Below are positions 35,040 to 43,245 of a stretch of DNA of 64,000 nt, in pieces. The DNA comes from Marinococcus luteus_A. Its GTDB lineage: Bacteria > Bacillota > Bacilli > Bacillales > Marinococcaceae. Positions within the stretch are counted from its first letter, which is position 1; every line of letters starts with the position of its first letter. The translations under genes were made by a program, and so were the position numbers. Under the pieces are notes generated by a model. It was not told the origin of the DNA and made no database searches. It worked only from the letters and a program-made list of their open reading frames with translations. The stretch spans positions 248,001 through 312,000 of the forward strand of contig NZ_JAXRUV010000002.1 of NCBI RefSeq assembly GCF_034497705.1. Reading direction: 5' to 3'.

Positions 35040-36056
35040 ATGCGTAAAAATGTGACGCTGCGTGATGTGGCAAAAGAAGCAAATGTTTCCATAAGCACCG
35101 TATCCCAGTTTATGAACGGCCGTTTTACATACATGGGTGAAGAAACAAAAGGACGTATCGAGCAGGCGATTGCCCGGTTAAACTACCGGCCGAATGCGAT
35201 TGCAAGAGGGCTTAAACAACAGAAAACGACGACGATTGGCGTTATTATCGCGAACGTGGTGCACCGGTTTTCCACGCTTGTGGTCAGAGCGATTGAAGAT
35301 ATATGCATTAAGTACAATTATCACGTCATCATCTGTAATGCCGATGACGACGAAACAAAAGAAAAACAGTACATTGATATGCTGATGGCAAAGCAGATTG
35401 ACGGAATAATTATTATCCCAAGCAGTCAGGACCGAAAAAATTATAAAGACATTCTAAGCTATCAAATTCCATTAGTATTTCTGGATAGAACGGTAGAACA
35501 GTCGGAAATTCCTTCTGTAGTGGTGAATAATTATAAGGCTTCTTACGAGGCGGTAAAGCATTTAGCCGATAGAAGATACCATAATATCGGCTTTATCGGT
35601 CCGGAGCTGAAGATGAATACAAGAAAAGAACGCTTCCGCGGGTTTGAGGATGCGCTCGAGGCAGAGGGGATCGCTGAAAATAAAGAGCTTGCATACCACG
35701 GAGAGGTCAGCGGTGCCCAAGAGGCATTGAGGGCCATGATGAAACAGCAGTCCCCTCCGGATGCGCTGTTTATCTCTAATGACCGCATGCTCGTAGAAGC
35801 ACTGACATTTGCCAAAGAACAACAGCTCAATATTCCTGAAGACCTTGCTCTGGTAACGTTTGATGAAGTGGAATACGCTGCTTTCTTTTCTCCATCGCTA
35901 ACAACTATTGAGCAGCCGGCCTATCAAATGGGACAAAAAGCAGCAGAGCTTCTCCTGGAGCAGGTGAACGAGGGCGTGCCGGCCGAGAAATTAAGTCGTG
36001 AATATATATATGAGACAACTTTTCATGTACGGGATTCCACTGAAGCAAAAATATAA
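35040..36056 (+). CDS. LacI-family regulator of the TRAP-kinase-hxl operon (KdgR-like)
   Basis: A 338-residue LacI/GalR regulator: helix-turn-helix TLRDVAKEANVSISTVSQFMNG, hinge helix PNAIARGLKQQ, effector domain from TTIGVIIANVVHRF onward. GGAGG precedes ATG 35040. It opens the operon with a transporter and sugar-phosphate enzymes, resembling kdgR of the B. subtilis kdgRKAT operon in position and in having a PfkB kinase downstream. The palindrome at 35014 suggests autorepression relieved by a sugar or sugar-phosphate ligand. Confidence 0.87.
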   Translation: MRKNVTLRDVAKEANVSISTVSQFMNGRFTYMGEETKGRIEQAIARLNYRPNAIARGLKQQKTTTIGVIIANVVHRFSTLVVRAIEDICIKYNYHVIICNADDDETKEKQYIDMLMAKQIDGIIIIPSSQDRKNYKDILSYQIPLVFLDRTVEQSEIPSVVVNNYKASYEAVKHLADRRYHNIGFIGPELKMNTRKERFRGFEDALEAEGIAENKELAYHGEVSGAQEALRAMMKQQSPPDALFISNDRMLVEALTFAKEQQLNIPEDLALVTFDEVEYAAFFSPSLTTIEQPAYQMGQKAAELLLEQVNEGVPAEKLSREYIYETTFHVRDSTEAKI

Positions 36057-36071
36057 AAGGAGGTTTGAATG

Positions 36072-37082
36072 ATGAAAAAAGTAAGCGTTACCATGATGGC
36101 GCTCGCCGCTGGAGTGCTCGCCGGCTGCAGCAGCGGCAGTACTGAAAGCACGGCCGGGGCTGAAGAAAATGTTCATTTAGTAGCCGCCACCCAGCTTGAT
36201 GATCAGAGTCCCTACGCTGTTGGATTGCGGGAATTTAAAGAAGTCGTAGAAGAAGAAAGCGATGGAAGTGTCACGGTGGAGGTACACACAAACGGATCGC
36301 TTGGCGGAAGCGAAGCAGAGCTTGCCCAGAGCGCGGAGACTGGCTCGGTAGACCTGGTGGTCGCTTCTCCCGGGTATTTGGCTCAAAAAGTAAAAGAAGT
36401 GGATTTTTTCTCCGTTCTGTATCTTTTTGAAGACCGCGAGCACTGGGAGCGGGTAGTGGACGGCGAGGTAGGCGATGAAGTAGCACGTGTGACAGAAGAA
36501 GAATCAAATTTTAAAGTGCTTGATTACTGGTCGGCAGGCACACGTAATTATTACGGAACGCAGCCAGTCGAAACGCCGGAGGATTTGGAAAATAAAACGG
36601 TCCGGACTCAGGATTCACCGGTGGTGACGAATACTTGGCAGGCGCTTGGCGCCCAGCCGACGAGTGTGGCCTGGAATGAGATGTATCAGGCGCTTCAGAA
36701 TGGATTGACGGATGCAGCAGAAAATGATTTCACCAATATTTATTTAGCCAGTCATTACGAAGTAGCGGATCATCTGTCACTCACGGAGCACGACGTTACG
36801 ACACGGGTATTTTTCACCACCCAGGAAGCGTACGACGGTATGAATGCCGAGCAGCAGGAAGCGGTTGATACAGCTGTACAGGAAGCGACTGAAACTGCTC
36901 GGGCAACTGATGAGGAATTGGCCAGTGAGTATAAACAAAAGCTTCAGGAAGAAGGCATGGAAATCAACGAGGTGGATAAAGAAGCCTTTACGAGGCAGAC
37001 GGAAAGCGTACGCAGAGATGCTGTAGAAAACCTTGGGATGGAAGAAGAATACGAAAGGGTTCAGGAACTAAAGGATAAATAG
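36072..37082 (+). CDS. TRAP transporter solute-binding lipoprotein (DctP)
   Basis: A 336-residue DctP-family protein with a lipoprotein signal peptide: basic MKK, hydrophobic stretch, lipobox LAGC with the acylated cysteine near residue 19, then a serine/acidic linker. It contains RTQDSPVVTNTWQALGAQPTSVAWNEMYQALQNG (here RTQDSPVVTN and VAWNEMYQAL), where the DctP arginine binds the ligand carboxylate. The ligand is therefore probably a sugar acid or other carboxylate, an inference from the family. AAAGGAGG precedes; of two adjoining ATGs the second gives better spacing. Confidence 0.92.
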   Translation: MKKVSVTMMALAAGVLAGCSSGSTESTAGAEENVHLVAATQLDDQSPYAVGLREFKEVVEEESDGSVTVEVHTNGSLGGSEAELAQSAETGSVDLVVASPGYLAQKVKEVDFFSVLYLFEDREHWERVVDGEVGDEVARVTEEESNFKVLDYWSAGTRNYYGTQPVETPEDLENKTVRTQDSPVVTNTWQALGAQPTSVAWNEMYQALQNGLTDAAENDFTNIYLASHYEVADHLSLTEHDVTTRVFFTTQEAYDGMNAEQQEAVDTAVQEATETARATDEELASEYKQKLQEEGMEINEVDKEAFTRQTESVRRDAVENLGMEEEYERVQELKDK

Positions 37083-37094
37083 GTGGGTGAGAAG

Positions 37095-37589
37095 ATGAGA
37101 GAATTTATCGATAAAATTCAGCGAGTATTTTTGTGGGGAGGTGCAGCCGCCTTTTCGATTTTCTTTATATGCGTAGCACTTCAGGTGATGACCCGCTATG
37201 TCCCCGGAGTCGCCTTTCTCTGGTCAGCTGAGGTGGCTACATATGCCTTTATATGGATGGTGCTGCTCGGAGCGGCAGCAATGGTTAGAGAACGGCAGCA
37301 CTTTACCGTGAGCATTCTTTTGGAGAAGCTGTCCGGCAAGTATTTGCTGGCGCTCCAGATAGTTATCCATTTCTTTTTAGTTCTGTTCGGTCTCGCGTTT
37401 GTCATCCACGGGATCCAGATTACGACCCAGTTCAGCAGCTGGACACTGAACTACCTGCCGGGAGTCAGTCAATTTTTCATTTGGCTGCCTGTGCCAATTG
37501 CCGGAGCAGGAATCATACTGTTCGCGTTTCAGAATGCGATGGACCACTGGCGTCACTACCAAAATGTCGTGGAGGTGAATAAAAAATGA
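37095..37589 (+). CDS. TRAP transporter small membrane subunit (DctQ)
   Basis: A 164-residue protein with four hydrophobic helices. FLWSAEVATYAFIWMVLLGAAAMVRERQHF (represented by SAEVATYAFIWMVLLGAA) is the conserved DctQ middle region. The ATG at 37095 is chosen; a GTG at 37083 is possible. Its stop overlaps the large subunit start by four bases, so synthesis is coupled with DctM, its membrane partner. Confidence 0.9.
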   Translation: MREFIDKIQRVFLWGGAAAFSIFFICVALQVMTRYVPGVAFLWSAEVATYAFIWMVLLGAAAMVRERQHFTVSILLEKLSGKYLLALQIVIHFFLVLFGLAFVIHGIQITTQFSSWTLNYLPGVSQFFIWLPVPIAGAGIILFAFQNAMDHWRHYQNVVEVNKK

Positions 37590-38866
37590 TAACCGCGATT
37601 GGATTAATACTGCTCTTTTTAATATTAATGGTACTTGGCATTCCTATCGCATTTGTGATTGGCATCGTCAGCTATATTGGTTTTCTCGTTATGGGAACGG
37701 TGCCGCTTGAAGCTGTTATTCAGCAAATGTTCGTCGGGTTAAACTCCTTTATTTTGCTCGCGGTGCCGCTGTTTATCTTTGCGGCAAACATCATGAACCG
37801 GGGAAAAATATCCGAGCGGCTTATCCAGTTTGCGGTGTCACTCGTCGGTCATATCCGTGGGGGACTCGCCCACTCCAATGTCGTCGTTTCTATGTTTTTC
37901 GGAGGCATATCCGGAGCGTCTACGGCTGATACGGCAGGGGTGGGAAAGATTTTGATCCCAAGTATGAAAAAGGAGCAGTACAGCACGGAAACATCAGTGG
38001 CTGTAACTGCTGCCTCCTCCACGATGGGGATGATTATTCCGCCATCGATTCCGATGGTTATTTACGGAAGCCTGGCAGGGGTATCGATTGGCCAGATGTT
38101 TATCGGCGGAATTATTCCAGGGTTGTTAATTGGCGTTGGATTAATGCTGTTTATATCAGTCATCTCGAAGAAAAATAATTATCCGAAGCATGACCGGCTC
38201 GATACAAAGGCGATTGTTAAACACGGCATCCGGAGTTTTCCGCCGCTGCTTACGCCGATTATTATCCTTGTTGGCATCATGGGCGGGTTTGTTACTCCGA
38301 CCGAAGCGTCGATCATCGCCTGCATTTACTCGTTTATTCTGGCGTTCTTTTTTTACAGAAGCATCCGCCTTCGGGATATGCCCGAGATCGTTATTGAAAC
38401 ATTGAAGCTCAGTTCGCTCACGCTGTTTGCACTGGCAACTGCCACATCGCTTGGGAGACTGATCAGCTTTAACAATATCCCGGCCCATATTTCCTCCTTT
38501 TTCCAGGAGTCGGTGCCGTACGCGTGGCTTCTGATTGTGCTGATTATTCTTTTGTTTTTATTTGTCGGTATGTTTATGGACACTGTGCCTTCGATCATTT
38601 TGTTTGTGCCCATTATCCTGCCGGCAGCATCAGAGCTCGGCCTCGATCCGATTCATCTCGGAATTGTCGTACTCATGTGTCTGGCCGTAGGTCTCGTGAC
38701 GCCTCCGTACGGTCTGTGCCTGCTGCTTGCAAGTGCGATTGGCGGGCTTTCCATCAGTCGCTCGTTTAAAGCTACGATTCCGTACATTGGCATGATTCTG
38801 GTTGTGATTTTAGTAATTGCATTCGTACCGGGCATTTTCATGTGGCTGCCGAATGCGTTTGAATAA
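37586..38866 (+). CDS. TRAP transporter large membrane subunit (DctM)
   Basis: A 426-residue membrane protein with about 12 hydrophobic helices. Diagnostic stretches: SMFFGGISGASTADTAGVGKILIP, ASSTMGMIIPPSIPMVIYG, FVTPTEASIIACIYS and GLVTPPYGLCLLLAS. DctM is the sodium-coupled transport channel, energised by the sodium gradient, which suits a salt- or alkali-adapted cell. Belongs with the preceding DctP and DctQ. Confidence 0.94.
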   Translation: MITAIGLILLFLILMVLGIPIAFVIGIVSYIGFLVMGTVPLEAVIQQMFVGLNSFILLAVPLFIFAANIMNRGKISERLIQFAVSLVGHIRGGLAHSNVVVSMFFGGISGASTADTAGVGKILIPSMKKEQYSTETSVAVTAASSTMGMIIPPSIPMVIYGSLAGVSIGQMFIGGIIPGLLIGVGLMLFISVISKKNNYPKHDRLDTKAIVKHGIRSFPPLLTPIIILVGIMGGFVTPTEASIIACIYSFILAFFFYRSIRLRDMPEIVIETLKLSSLTLFALATATSLGRLISFNNIPAHISSFFQESVPYAWLLIVLIILLFLFVGMFMDTVPSIILFVPIILPAASELGLDPIHLGIVVLMCLAVGLVTPPYGLCLLLASAIGGLSISRSFKATIPYIGMILVVILVIAFVPGIFMWLPNAFE

Positions 38867-38883
38867 GAATGGAGGCAGTAAAG

Positions 38884-39837
38884 ATGCGGGACGTCCTTAC
38901 AATTGGCGACGCAATGATTACAATGAATCCGAAACAGCGGGGGCCGATGCGTTTTACGACTGAGTTTGAGCGGAAAATTGGCGGAGCCGAGTTAAACGTG
39001 GCTGTCGGCTGCGCCCGTCTCGGGCTTCAGACAGGCATGATCAGCCGCCTGGGCCGCGATGAATTTGGCCGCCATATTTTTAATATCCTGCGCGGAGAAG
39101 GAATTGACGTTTCGGGAATAGCTCTTGAAGAAAACTATACTACTCCCGTGAATTTTAAAGAAACGCTTGAAAACGGAAACGGGCGTACGTTTTACTACCG
39201 TTTCCCATCACCGACAGAAGAAATAACGTTACAGCATGTGAAAGAACAGCTGAGCGGGCAGCCGAAGGTATTTTATATTACCGGCGTGTTTGCTTCGCTC
39301 CGCGCGGAAAACGTGGAGATGCTCCGGGAAGCGTTGCGTTTTGCAGGAGAGCAGGGAGTGCTTACAGCTATGGATCCGAACATCCGTCTGCGTCTTTGGA
39401 ACAAAGAAGAGGCAGGGGAGGCCATCCGGTCTTTGCTTCCATATGTAGATATCGTGCTGAGTGGAAGAGATGAAGCGGATATGCTGTTCGGTGCGCAGTC
39501 AATAGAAGAGCATCTTGCTTCTTTTCAATCGTACGGCATTGATCGTGTCATTATTAAAAACGGCAGTGACGGAGCAGCCGGAAAACACGGAACCAGGGAA
39601 ACCGTGCATCAGCCGGCGGAAAAAGTAGAAAAAGTGGCTGATACCGTAGGAGCAGGAGACGGTTTCAACGCAGGCTTGCTGTACGGCCTGCTGCAGGGAT
39701 ATTCACTGGAAAAGGCTTTGAGAATCGGCGCGGTAGCCGGAGCAAAGGTGGTACAAGTAGCAGGCGACAATGAAGGGCTGCCGCTTTTAGAGGAAGTGAA
39801 AGCAGCGCTTGGGAACGAAGAGCGTGTGGAACGTTAA
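38884..39837 (+). CDS. PfkB-family sugar kinase (2-keto-3-deoxygluconate kinase-like)
   Basis: A 317-residue ribokinase-fold kinase. GGAELNVAVGCARLGL is the substrate-lid region; ADTVGAGDGFNAGLLYG (about residue 250-266) carries the catalytic aspartate and anion hole. ATG 38884 is chosen because GGAGG lies just before it; ATG 38869 has none. General form resembles KdgK, which makes KDPG. No KDPG aldolase gene follows; instead the operon continues with hexulose-phosphate synthase-like genes, so the kinase may act on a different keto-sugar or keto-acid. Confidence 0.8.
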   Translation: MRDVLTIGDAMITMNPKQRGPMRFTTEFERKIGGAELNVAVGCARLGLQTGMISRLGRDEFGRHIFNILRGEGIDVSGIALEENYTTPVNFKETLENGNGRTFYYRFPSPTEEITLQHVKEQLSGQPKVFYITGVFASLRAENVEMLREALRFAGEQGVLTAMDPNIRLRLWNKEEAGEAIRSLLPYVDIVLSGRDEADMLFGAQSIEEHLASFQSYGIDRVIIKNGSDGAAGKHGTRETVHQPAEKVEKVADTVGAGDGFNAGLLYGLLQGYSLEKALRIGAVAGAKVVQVAGDNEGLPLLEEVKAALGNEERVER

Positions 39838-39848
39838 AGGAGGAAGCA

Positions 39849-40475
39849 ATGAACATACAGCTGGCGTTGGACCGGTTAGCTTGGGACGACTGTTTTAATG
39901 TCGTTCATCAAACCGAATCATATATCGACTGGATTGAAATAGGCACGGGAGTCATCAAAGAATACGGCATGGACATCGTCCGGCAGATGAAGCAGGAATA
40001 CCCGGATAAAATGTTGGTCGCCGATATGAAAACATGCGATGCAGCAAGGGCAGAAACAATCCAGGCCTTCGAGGCAGGCGCAGATGTAACGACGGTGATG
40101 GCTTTTGCATCGGACGCTTCTATCCAGGCAGTACTGGAGACCGCTGAAGAATACGGTAAAAAAGCTTTTGTGGATCTGTTGAATGTGCAGGAAAATCGGC
40201 GGCTTGAGGAACTTGACAAGCTTGGCATCCGCAGTGCTTCGCTGCATATAGGTAAAGACATGCAGCAAACAGGAGCAGGCGACAATAATTATTACAAGCT
40301 GCTGGAGGCATTTCCGCACTGGGAAGTATCAGCAGCCGGCGGTTTAAAGGCAGAAACCCTTTACAAAATTAAGGATGCCCGTCCGGACGTCATAATTATC
40401 GGAGGCGCTATTACAAAAAGCGTAAATCCCCGGCAGGCAGCGGAACAAATACGATTGGAGGCAGACAGGCTATGA
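39849..40475 (+). CDS. hxlA: 3-hexulose-6-phosphate synthase-like protein (HUMPS family)
   Basis: A 208-residue (beta/alpha)8 protein of the orotidine-phosphate-decarboxylase suprafamily. Active-site residues are visible: D in LALDRL, E in WIEIGTG, the DxKxxD set in VADMKTCDA, and H in LHIGKDMQQ. This last segment resembles hexulose-6-phosphate synthase (HTGYDLQA) rather than keto-gulonate-phosphate decarboxylase, which has an arginine there. HPS links ribulose-5-phosphate with formaldehyde, reversibly. AAAGGAGG precedes the ATG. It overlaps hxlB by four bases. In this operon the reverse (cleaving) direction or a related decarboxylation is possible. Confidence 0.8.
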   Translation: MNIQLALDRLAWDDCFNVVHQTESYIDWIEIGTGVIKEYGMDIVRQMKQEYPDKMLVADMKTCDAARAETIQAFEAGADVTTVMAFASDASIQAVLETAEEYGKKAFVDLLNVQENRRLEELDKLGIRSASLHIGKDMQQTGAGDNNYYKLLEAFPHWEVSAAGGLKAETLYKIKDARPDVIIIGGAITKSVNPRQAAEQIRLEADRL

Positions 40476-41032
40476 ATGCAGAACACGTATTAAACACTAT
40501 TTCCGGGGAAATAACAGAGGTTGTGGGCGGCGTGCGTGCAGAAGAAATGGAACAGGCTGCTGCGAAGCTTAACCGCGCTCCAAGAATTTTTGTAGCCGGT
40601 GAGGGACGCTCCGGTCTTGTCGGAAAAATGTTTGCAATGCGTCTCATGCACAGTGGATATAACGTTTTTGTAGTCGGTGAAACGATTACCCCTTCCGTGG
40701 GAGAGGGAGACTTACTTGTAGTATTATCCGGTTCAGGAAATACTTCGATTCTTGTTCATACGGCGGAGCAGGCGAAAAAAAGCGGAGCAGAGCTTTTGGT
40801 CTGCTCGACCAACCGGGAGTCTTCCCTCGGAAAGCTCAGCGATGCTTTTATCGCTGTTCCTGCCGCGACAAAAAAACGGCTGGAGCACGAGCCGGAAACG
40901 ATCCAGCCGCTCGGAAATCAGTTTGACCAGAGCCTGCATTTAATACTGGACGGCCTGATTATTACTGCTGTCCATGCACACGGGGAAGCTGACTACGAGC
41001 AAATGGCCAGGCGTCATACCAACATGGAGTAG
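40472..41032 (+). CDS. hxlB: 6-phospho-3-hexuloisomerase
   Basis: A 186-residue SIS-domain protein. VAGEGRSGLVGKMFAMRLMHSGYNVFVVGETITP is the family signature (here GEGRSGLVGKMFAMRLMH), followed by LLVVLSGSGNTSILVHTAEQAK and the C-terminal PLGNQFDQSLHLILDGLI. It interconverts 3-hexulose-6-phosphate and fructose-6-phosphate. Start overlaps hxlA stop (ATGA). With hxlA it would let a hexulose phosphate enter or leave glycolysis, or fix formaldehyde via the ribulose monophosphate cycle. Last gene of the operon. Confidence 0.88.
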   Translation: MNAEHVLNTISGEITEVVGGVRAEEMEQAAAKLNRAPRIFVAGEGRSGLVGKMFAMRLMHSGYNVFVVGETITPSVGEGDLLVVLSGSGNTSILVHTAEQAKKSGAELLVCSTNRESSLGKLSDAFIAVPAATKKRLEHEPETIQPLGNQFDQSLHLILDGLIITAVHAHGEADYEQMARRHTNME

Positions 41033-41043
41033 CATATATGTAG

Positions 41044-41080
41044 CAACCGGTCCGGCCGAAAGCCGGTCCGGTTGTTTTTT
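41044..41080 (+). terminator. Terminator of the TRAP-kinase-hxl operon
   Basis: CAACCGGTCCGGC and GCCGGTCCGGTTG are perfect 13-base arms around CGAAA, followed by a T run on the plus strand only. Confidence 0.93.
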
Positions 41081-41095
41081 ATGGAGCGAGCCGGT

Positions 41096-41338
41096 TTATT
41101 CGTTCGCCTGCTGCTCGTAGCGGCGTTTGTATTCCCAGAAGCCGGGAACTTCCGGCGGCTCGTACGTGAGTATTTTTTCAATACATTTCAGGCGGAGCTC
41201 CTGCTGAAGATCCTCACGCTCCTGATAGGAAGTTTGACGCAGCGCCTGCTGGATGAATGGTTCGAATTTTTGAAGCTCTTCATACAGCGCTTCCTCGCTC
41301 ATACGCTGATTTTTTGTGGTCCGGTTATTAGTCATCAT
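41096..41338 (-). CDS. RsoA-like sigma co-factor (sigma region 2-like)
   Basis: An 80-residue protein with FEPFIQQALRQTSYQEREDLQQELRLKCIEKIL, which resembles the region-2 start of sigma-70 factors (a helix containing ER-DL-QEL). B. subtilis RsoA (79 residues) has this form and is needed together with SigO. The ATG pair overlaps the end of the YvrJ-like gene, and AAGGAGG lies inside that gene, so it is coupled. As third gene of the cassette it probably supplies the -10-binding part to the partner sigma protein; that is inference by analogy with SigO-RsoA. Confidence 0.65.
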   Translation of the reverse strand: MMTNNRTTKNQRMSEEALYEELQKFEPFIQQALRQTSYQEREDLQQELRLKCIEKILTYEPPEVPGFWEYKRRYEQQANE

Positions 41339-41504
41339 GCATTGTATCCTCCTTTTTTGGTGAAGAGCACGCCAGACGGGTTACATCCCGGCGTAAATGC
41401 TCAATCCGCTGTTCAATCCGCAAAAGCAAATAGAACGTTACAACAATAGGAAAGCCGACATTGGCCAGCAGTTCGACAACGGCACTGGTATCAATAATGT
41501 GCAT
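41328..41504 (-). CDS. YvrJ-family small membrane protein
   Basis: A 58-residue protein with one hydrophobic helix at about 9-29 in LLANVGFPIVVTFYLLLRIE, the hallmark of the YvrJ family, then a charged tail with IEQRIEHLRRDV. ATG 41504 overlaps the stop of the sigma gene (TGATG) and has GGGAGG upstream; a longer frame to 41621 is a shadow of the sigma gene. YvrJ lies in the SigO-RsoA region of B. subtilis. In general layout (one N-terminal membrane helix, charged tail) it resembles the BhlA/UviB holin-like peptides, but function is unproven. Confidence 0.78.
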   Translation of the reverse strand: MHIIDTSAVVELLANVGFPIVVTFYLLLRIEQRIEHLRRDVTRLACSSPKKEDTMHDD

Positions 41505-42076
41505 CACCGCTCCTCCCGTTTCCCGGCATAAAAGCGAAGTGTCTTCAAACCTTTCCGGTGGGCGTTTGACACTGCCTGGCGGCTTATTTGAAGGTGGCTG
41601 GCAATGTCTGTATCCTTCCACCCGCAGCTGTATTTTTTAGAAAAAATCCACTGCTGGTACGGAGTCAGCGAACGAAAGCCGAGCCAGAGCGGATAATGGC
41701 GCAGCTCTTCTTCAAGGCTCTGCTCTGAGCCCTCACTGTAAAATGAACTGGTTTCTTCAAACAGTGCCTCCTGGTCGGACAGAGGCGTCCGCTGCTGGCG
41801 CCGGCGATGATAACGATCATAGCGGACGGCTTCCCAGTGCAGGGTTTTTAACATATAAGAACGCCAGACCACATCCTGGTAGTAACGCTTAAAAGATAGA
41901 TCAATGGCTTTGTGGGCCCAGGCAGCATCATCGTTTAAAGCCTGTTTTAACAGCTGCTGATGGACAGTGTCCTCCAGAAATTCGCGGATGAGCCGGGTGC
42001 GCAGGAACGAATGATTTTTCTCTTTGAAAGCTTCCCATGCTTCTCTTTTTGAATCAGCGTATGATGAATGTGTCAT
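41504..42076 (-). CDS. SigO-like alternative sigma-70 family protein, SOS-boxed
   Basis: A 190-residue protein lacking a clear region 1. Residues about 15-50 and 68-95 (KRYYQDVVWRSYMLKTLHWEAVRYDR) take the place of region 2, with a region-4 helix-turn-helix at the end: LTPYQQWIFSKKYSCGWKDTDIASHLQISRQAVSNAHRKGLKTL (given here as SLTPYQQWIF and HLQISRQAVSNAHRKGL). The pattern fits SigO/UviA-type sigma factors. ATG 42076 follows GGAGAGGAGG. A LexA box lies 69 bases upstream. The downstream YvrJ and RsoA-like genes are translationally coupled to it. Presumably a DNA-damage-induced sigma subunit; target promoters unknown. Confidence 0.75.
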   Translation of the reverse strand: MTHSSYADSKREAWEAFKEKNHSFLRTRLIREFLEDTVHQQLLKQALNDDAAWAHKAIDLSFKRYYQDVVWRSYMLKTLHWEAVRYDRYHRRRQQRTPLSDQEALFEETSSFYSEGSEQSLEEELRHYPLWLGFRSLTPYQQWIFSKKYSCGWKDTDIASHLQISRQAVSNAHRKGLKTLRFYAGKREER

Positions 42077-42144
42077 AGATGCCTCCTCTCCTTACCCCTG
42101 TTGTTTATAAAAGACATCTTCAAGATAAAAAGTAAACCATATAT

Positions 42145-42160
42145 ACGAACATTTGTTCTT
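42145..42160 (-). promoter_or_regulatory. LexA (SOS) box of the sigma cassette
   Basis: On the minus strand AAGAACAAATGTTCGT, identical in 16 of 16 bases to the yolD site at 984-999 and followed, as there, by a TATA-rich -10-like stretch. Core GAAC-N4-GTTC is perfect. A half-site (CGAACAC) lies about 25 bases farther out. Confidence 0.78.
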
Positions 42161-42335
42161 ATATTTTATACGAACACTTTTCCTGTAAACAAGAAAATAC
42201 TGAAATTAGAAAAATTTACAGGTTAAGTCCTGTTAAAAAAGACTCATCGGTGGCATAATGTGTTTACAAAAAGATTAGTAAAAAACAAAAGAGGGAACAA
42301 ACATGTATTAGCTTCATGTAACAGGAGGGGAAAAA

Positions 42336-43196
42336 GTGAGTTTAACATCAGGGCCGTCAAGCAGGTACACTTTCTCCATTGAAGAGATGGCTGAAGAAAT
42401 CATGAGCGTGATCGCTGAGTCCCTTCAGGTGGACTCTGTTTATATTGCAAAAAAAGAAGATACTTATATGGACGTATTAAGTGCTTACAACAACCGTGGG
42501 GATGATCTTGTTTCTGAAGGAATGAAAGTGGAGCACGAAGCATCGTTCTGTCAGTACGTGCTGAAAAATGATGACCAGGAGTATTTTCATTTTTCCGATG
42601 CAGTGAGTAATGAAGAAACCAAAGAACTGCTGATGTCGAAAAATTTCAATGTACATACCTTTCTGGGCGTGTACATTAAAGATCAGGACGGCGGCCCGTT
42701 TGGCACACTGTGCGTATTGAACCGCGAGCCGCGTGAATTTAAGAAGGAAGAAATTTCGTTGATGCAGACGTTTGGTAATTTACTGAGCTACCTGATTCGC
42801 GTAGACCGCATGGATGAAAAAATAGAAGTGCTCGGGTACCCGATTGTGCCGATAGGTGAAGGGATCGCTGTGCTCCCGCTCGTCGGGACGATGGATGAAG
42901 CAAGATCCAACCGTTTGATGGAAACAGTACTGCAGGAAGTGTACGGCGGGAAATACGACTATTTTATGATCGATGTGTCTGGCGTTTCCGCCTTTAATGA
43001 AATGTTTACAACGTATATTTCCCAGGTTATTCAGGCGCTGAAGCTGATGGGCATTGACCCTATTCTAACCGGCGTCCGCCCGGACATGGCTGTTCAGGAT
43101 ATACGAAAAGATATCCTCGGCGAAAATATTATGATCGAAAAAAGCCTGGAAACAGCGCTGAAGTCTATTGGATTCCGCCTGGTAAGAAACGAGTAA
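42336..43196 (+). CDS. GAF-STAS protein, RsbR-like stress-signalling co-antagonist
   Basis: A 286-residue protein with a GAF sensor domain (about 15-155, including ASFCQYVLKNDDQEYFHFSDA and GTLCVLNREPREF) followed by a STAS domain (about 170-282: IAVLPLVGTMDEARSNRLMET, DVSGVSAFN, LTGVRPDMAQ-like DPILTGVRPDMAVQDI). Stressosome RsbR paralogues have this STAS form with variable N-terminal sensors. The phosphorylatable residues would be the threonine in LVGTMD and the serine near VSGVSAFN. GTG start after AGGAGGGG. A 16-base inverted repeat (ACAGG/CCTGT at 42218-42233) lies upstream. Signal could be a ligand or light; unknown. Confidence 0.82.
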   Translation: MSLTSGPSSRYTFSIEEMAEEIMSVIAESLQVDSVYIAKKEDTYMDVLSAYNNRGDDLVSEGMKVEHEASFCQYVLKNDDQEYFHFSDAVSNEETKELLMSKNFNVHTFLGVYIKDQDGGPFGTLCVLNREPREFKKEEISLMQTFGNLLSYLIRVDRMDEKIEVLGYPIVPIGEGIAVLPLVGTMDEARSNRLMETVLQEVYGGKYDYFMIDVSGVSAFNEMFTTYISQVIQALKLMGIDPILTGVRPDMAVQDIRKDILGENIMIEKSLETALKSIGFRLVRNE

Positions 43197-43245
43197 ACAG
43201 AAAACGCCGGAAGGTTTACATATCAAGTTGAAAGAAGGAACTGGT

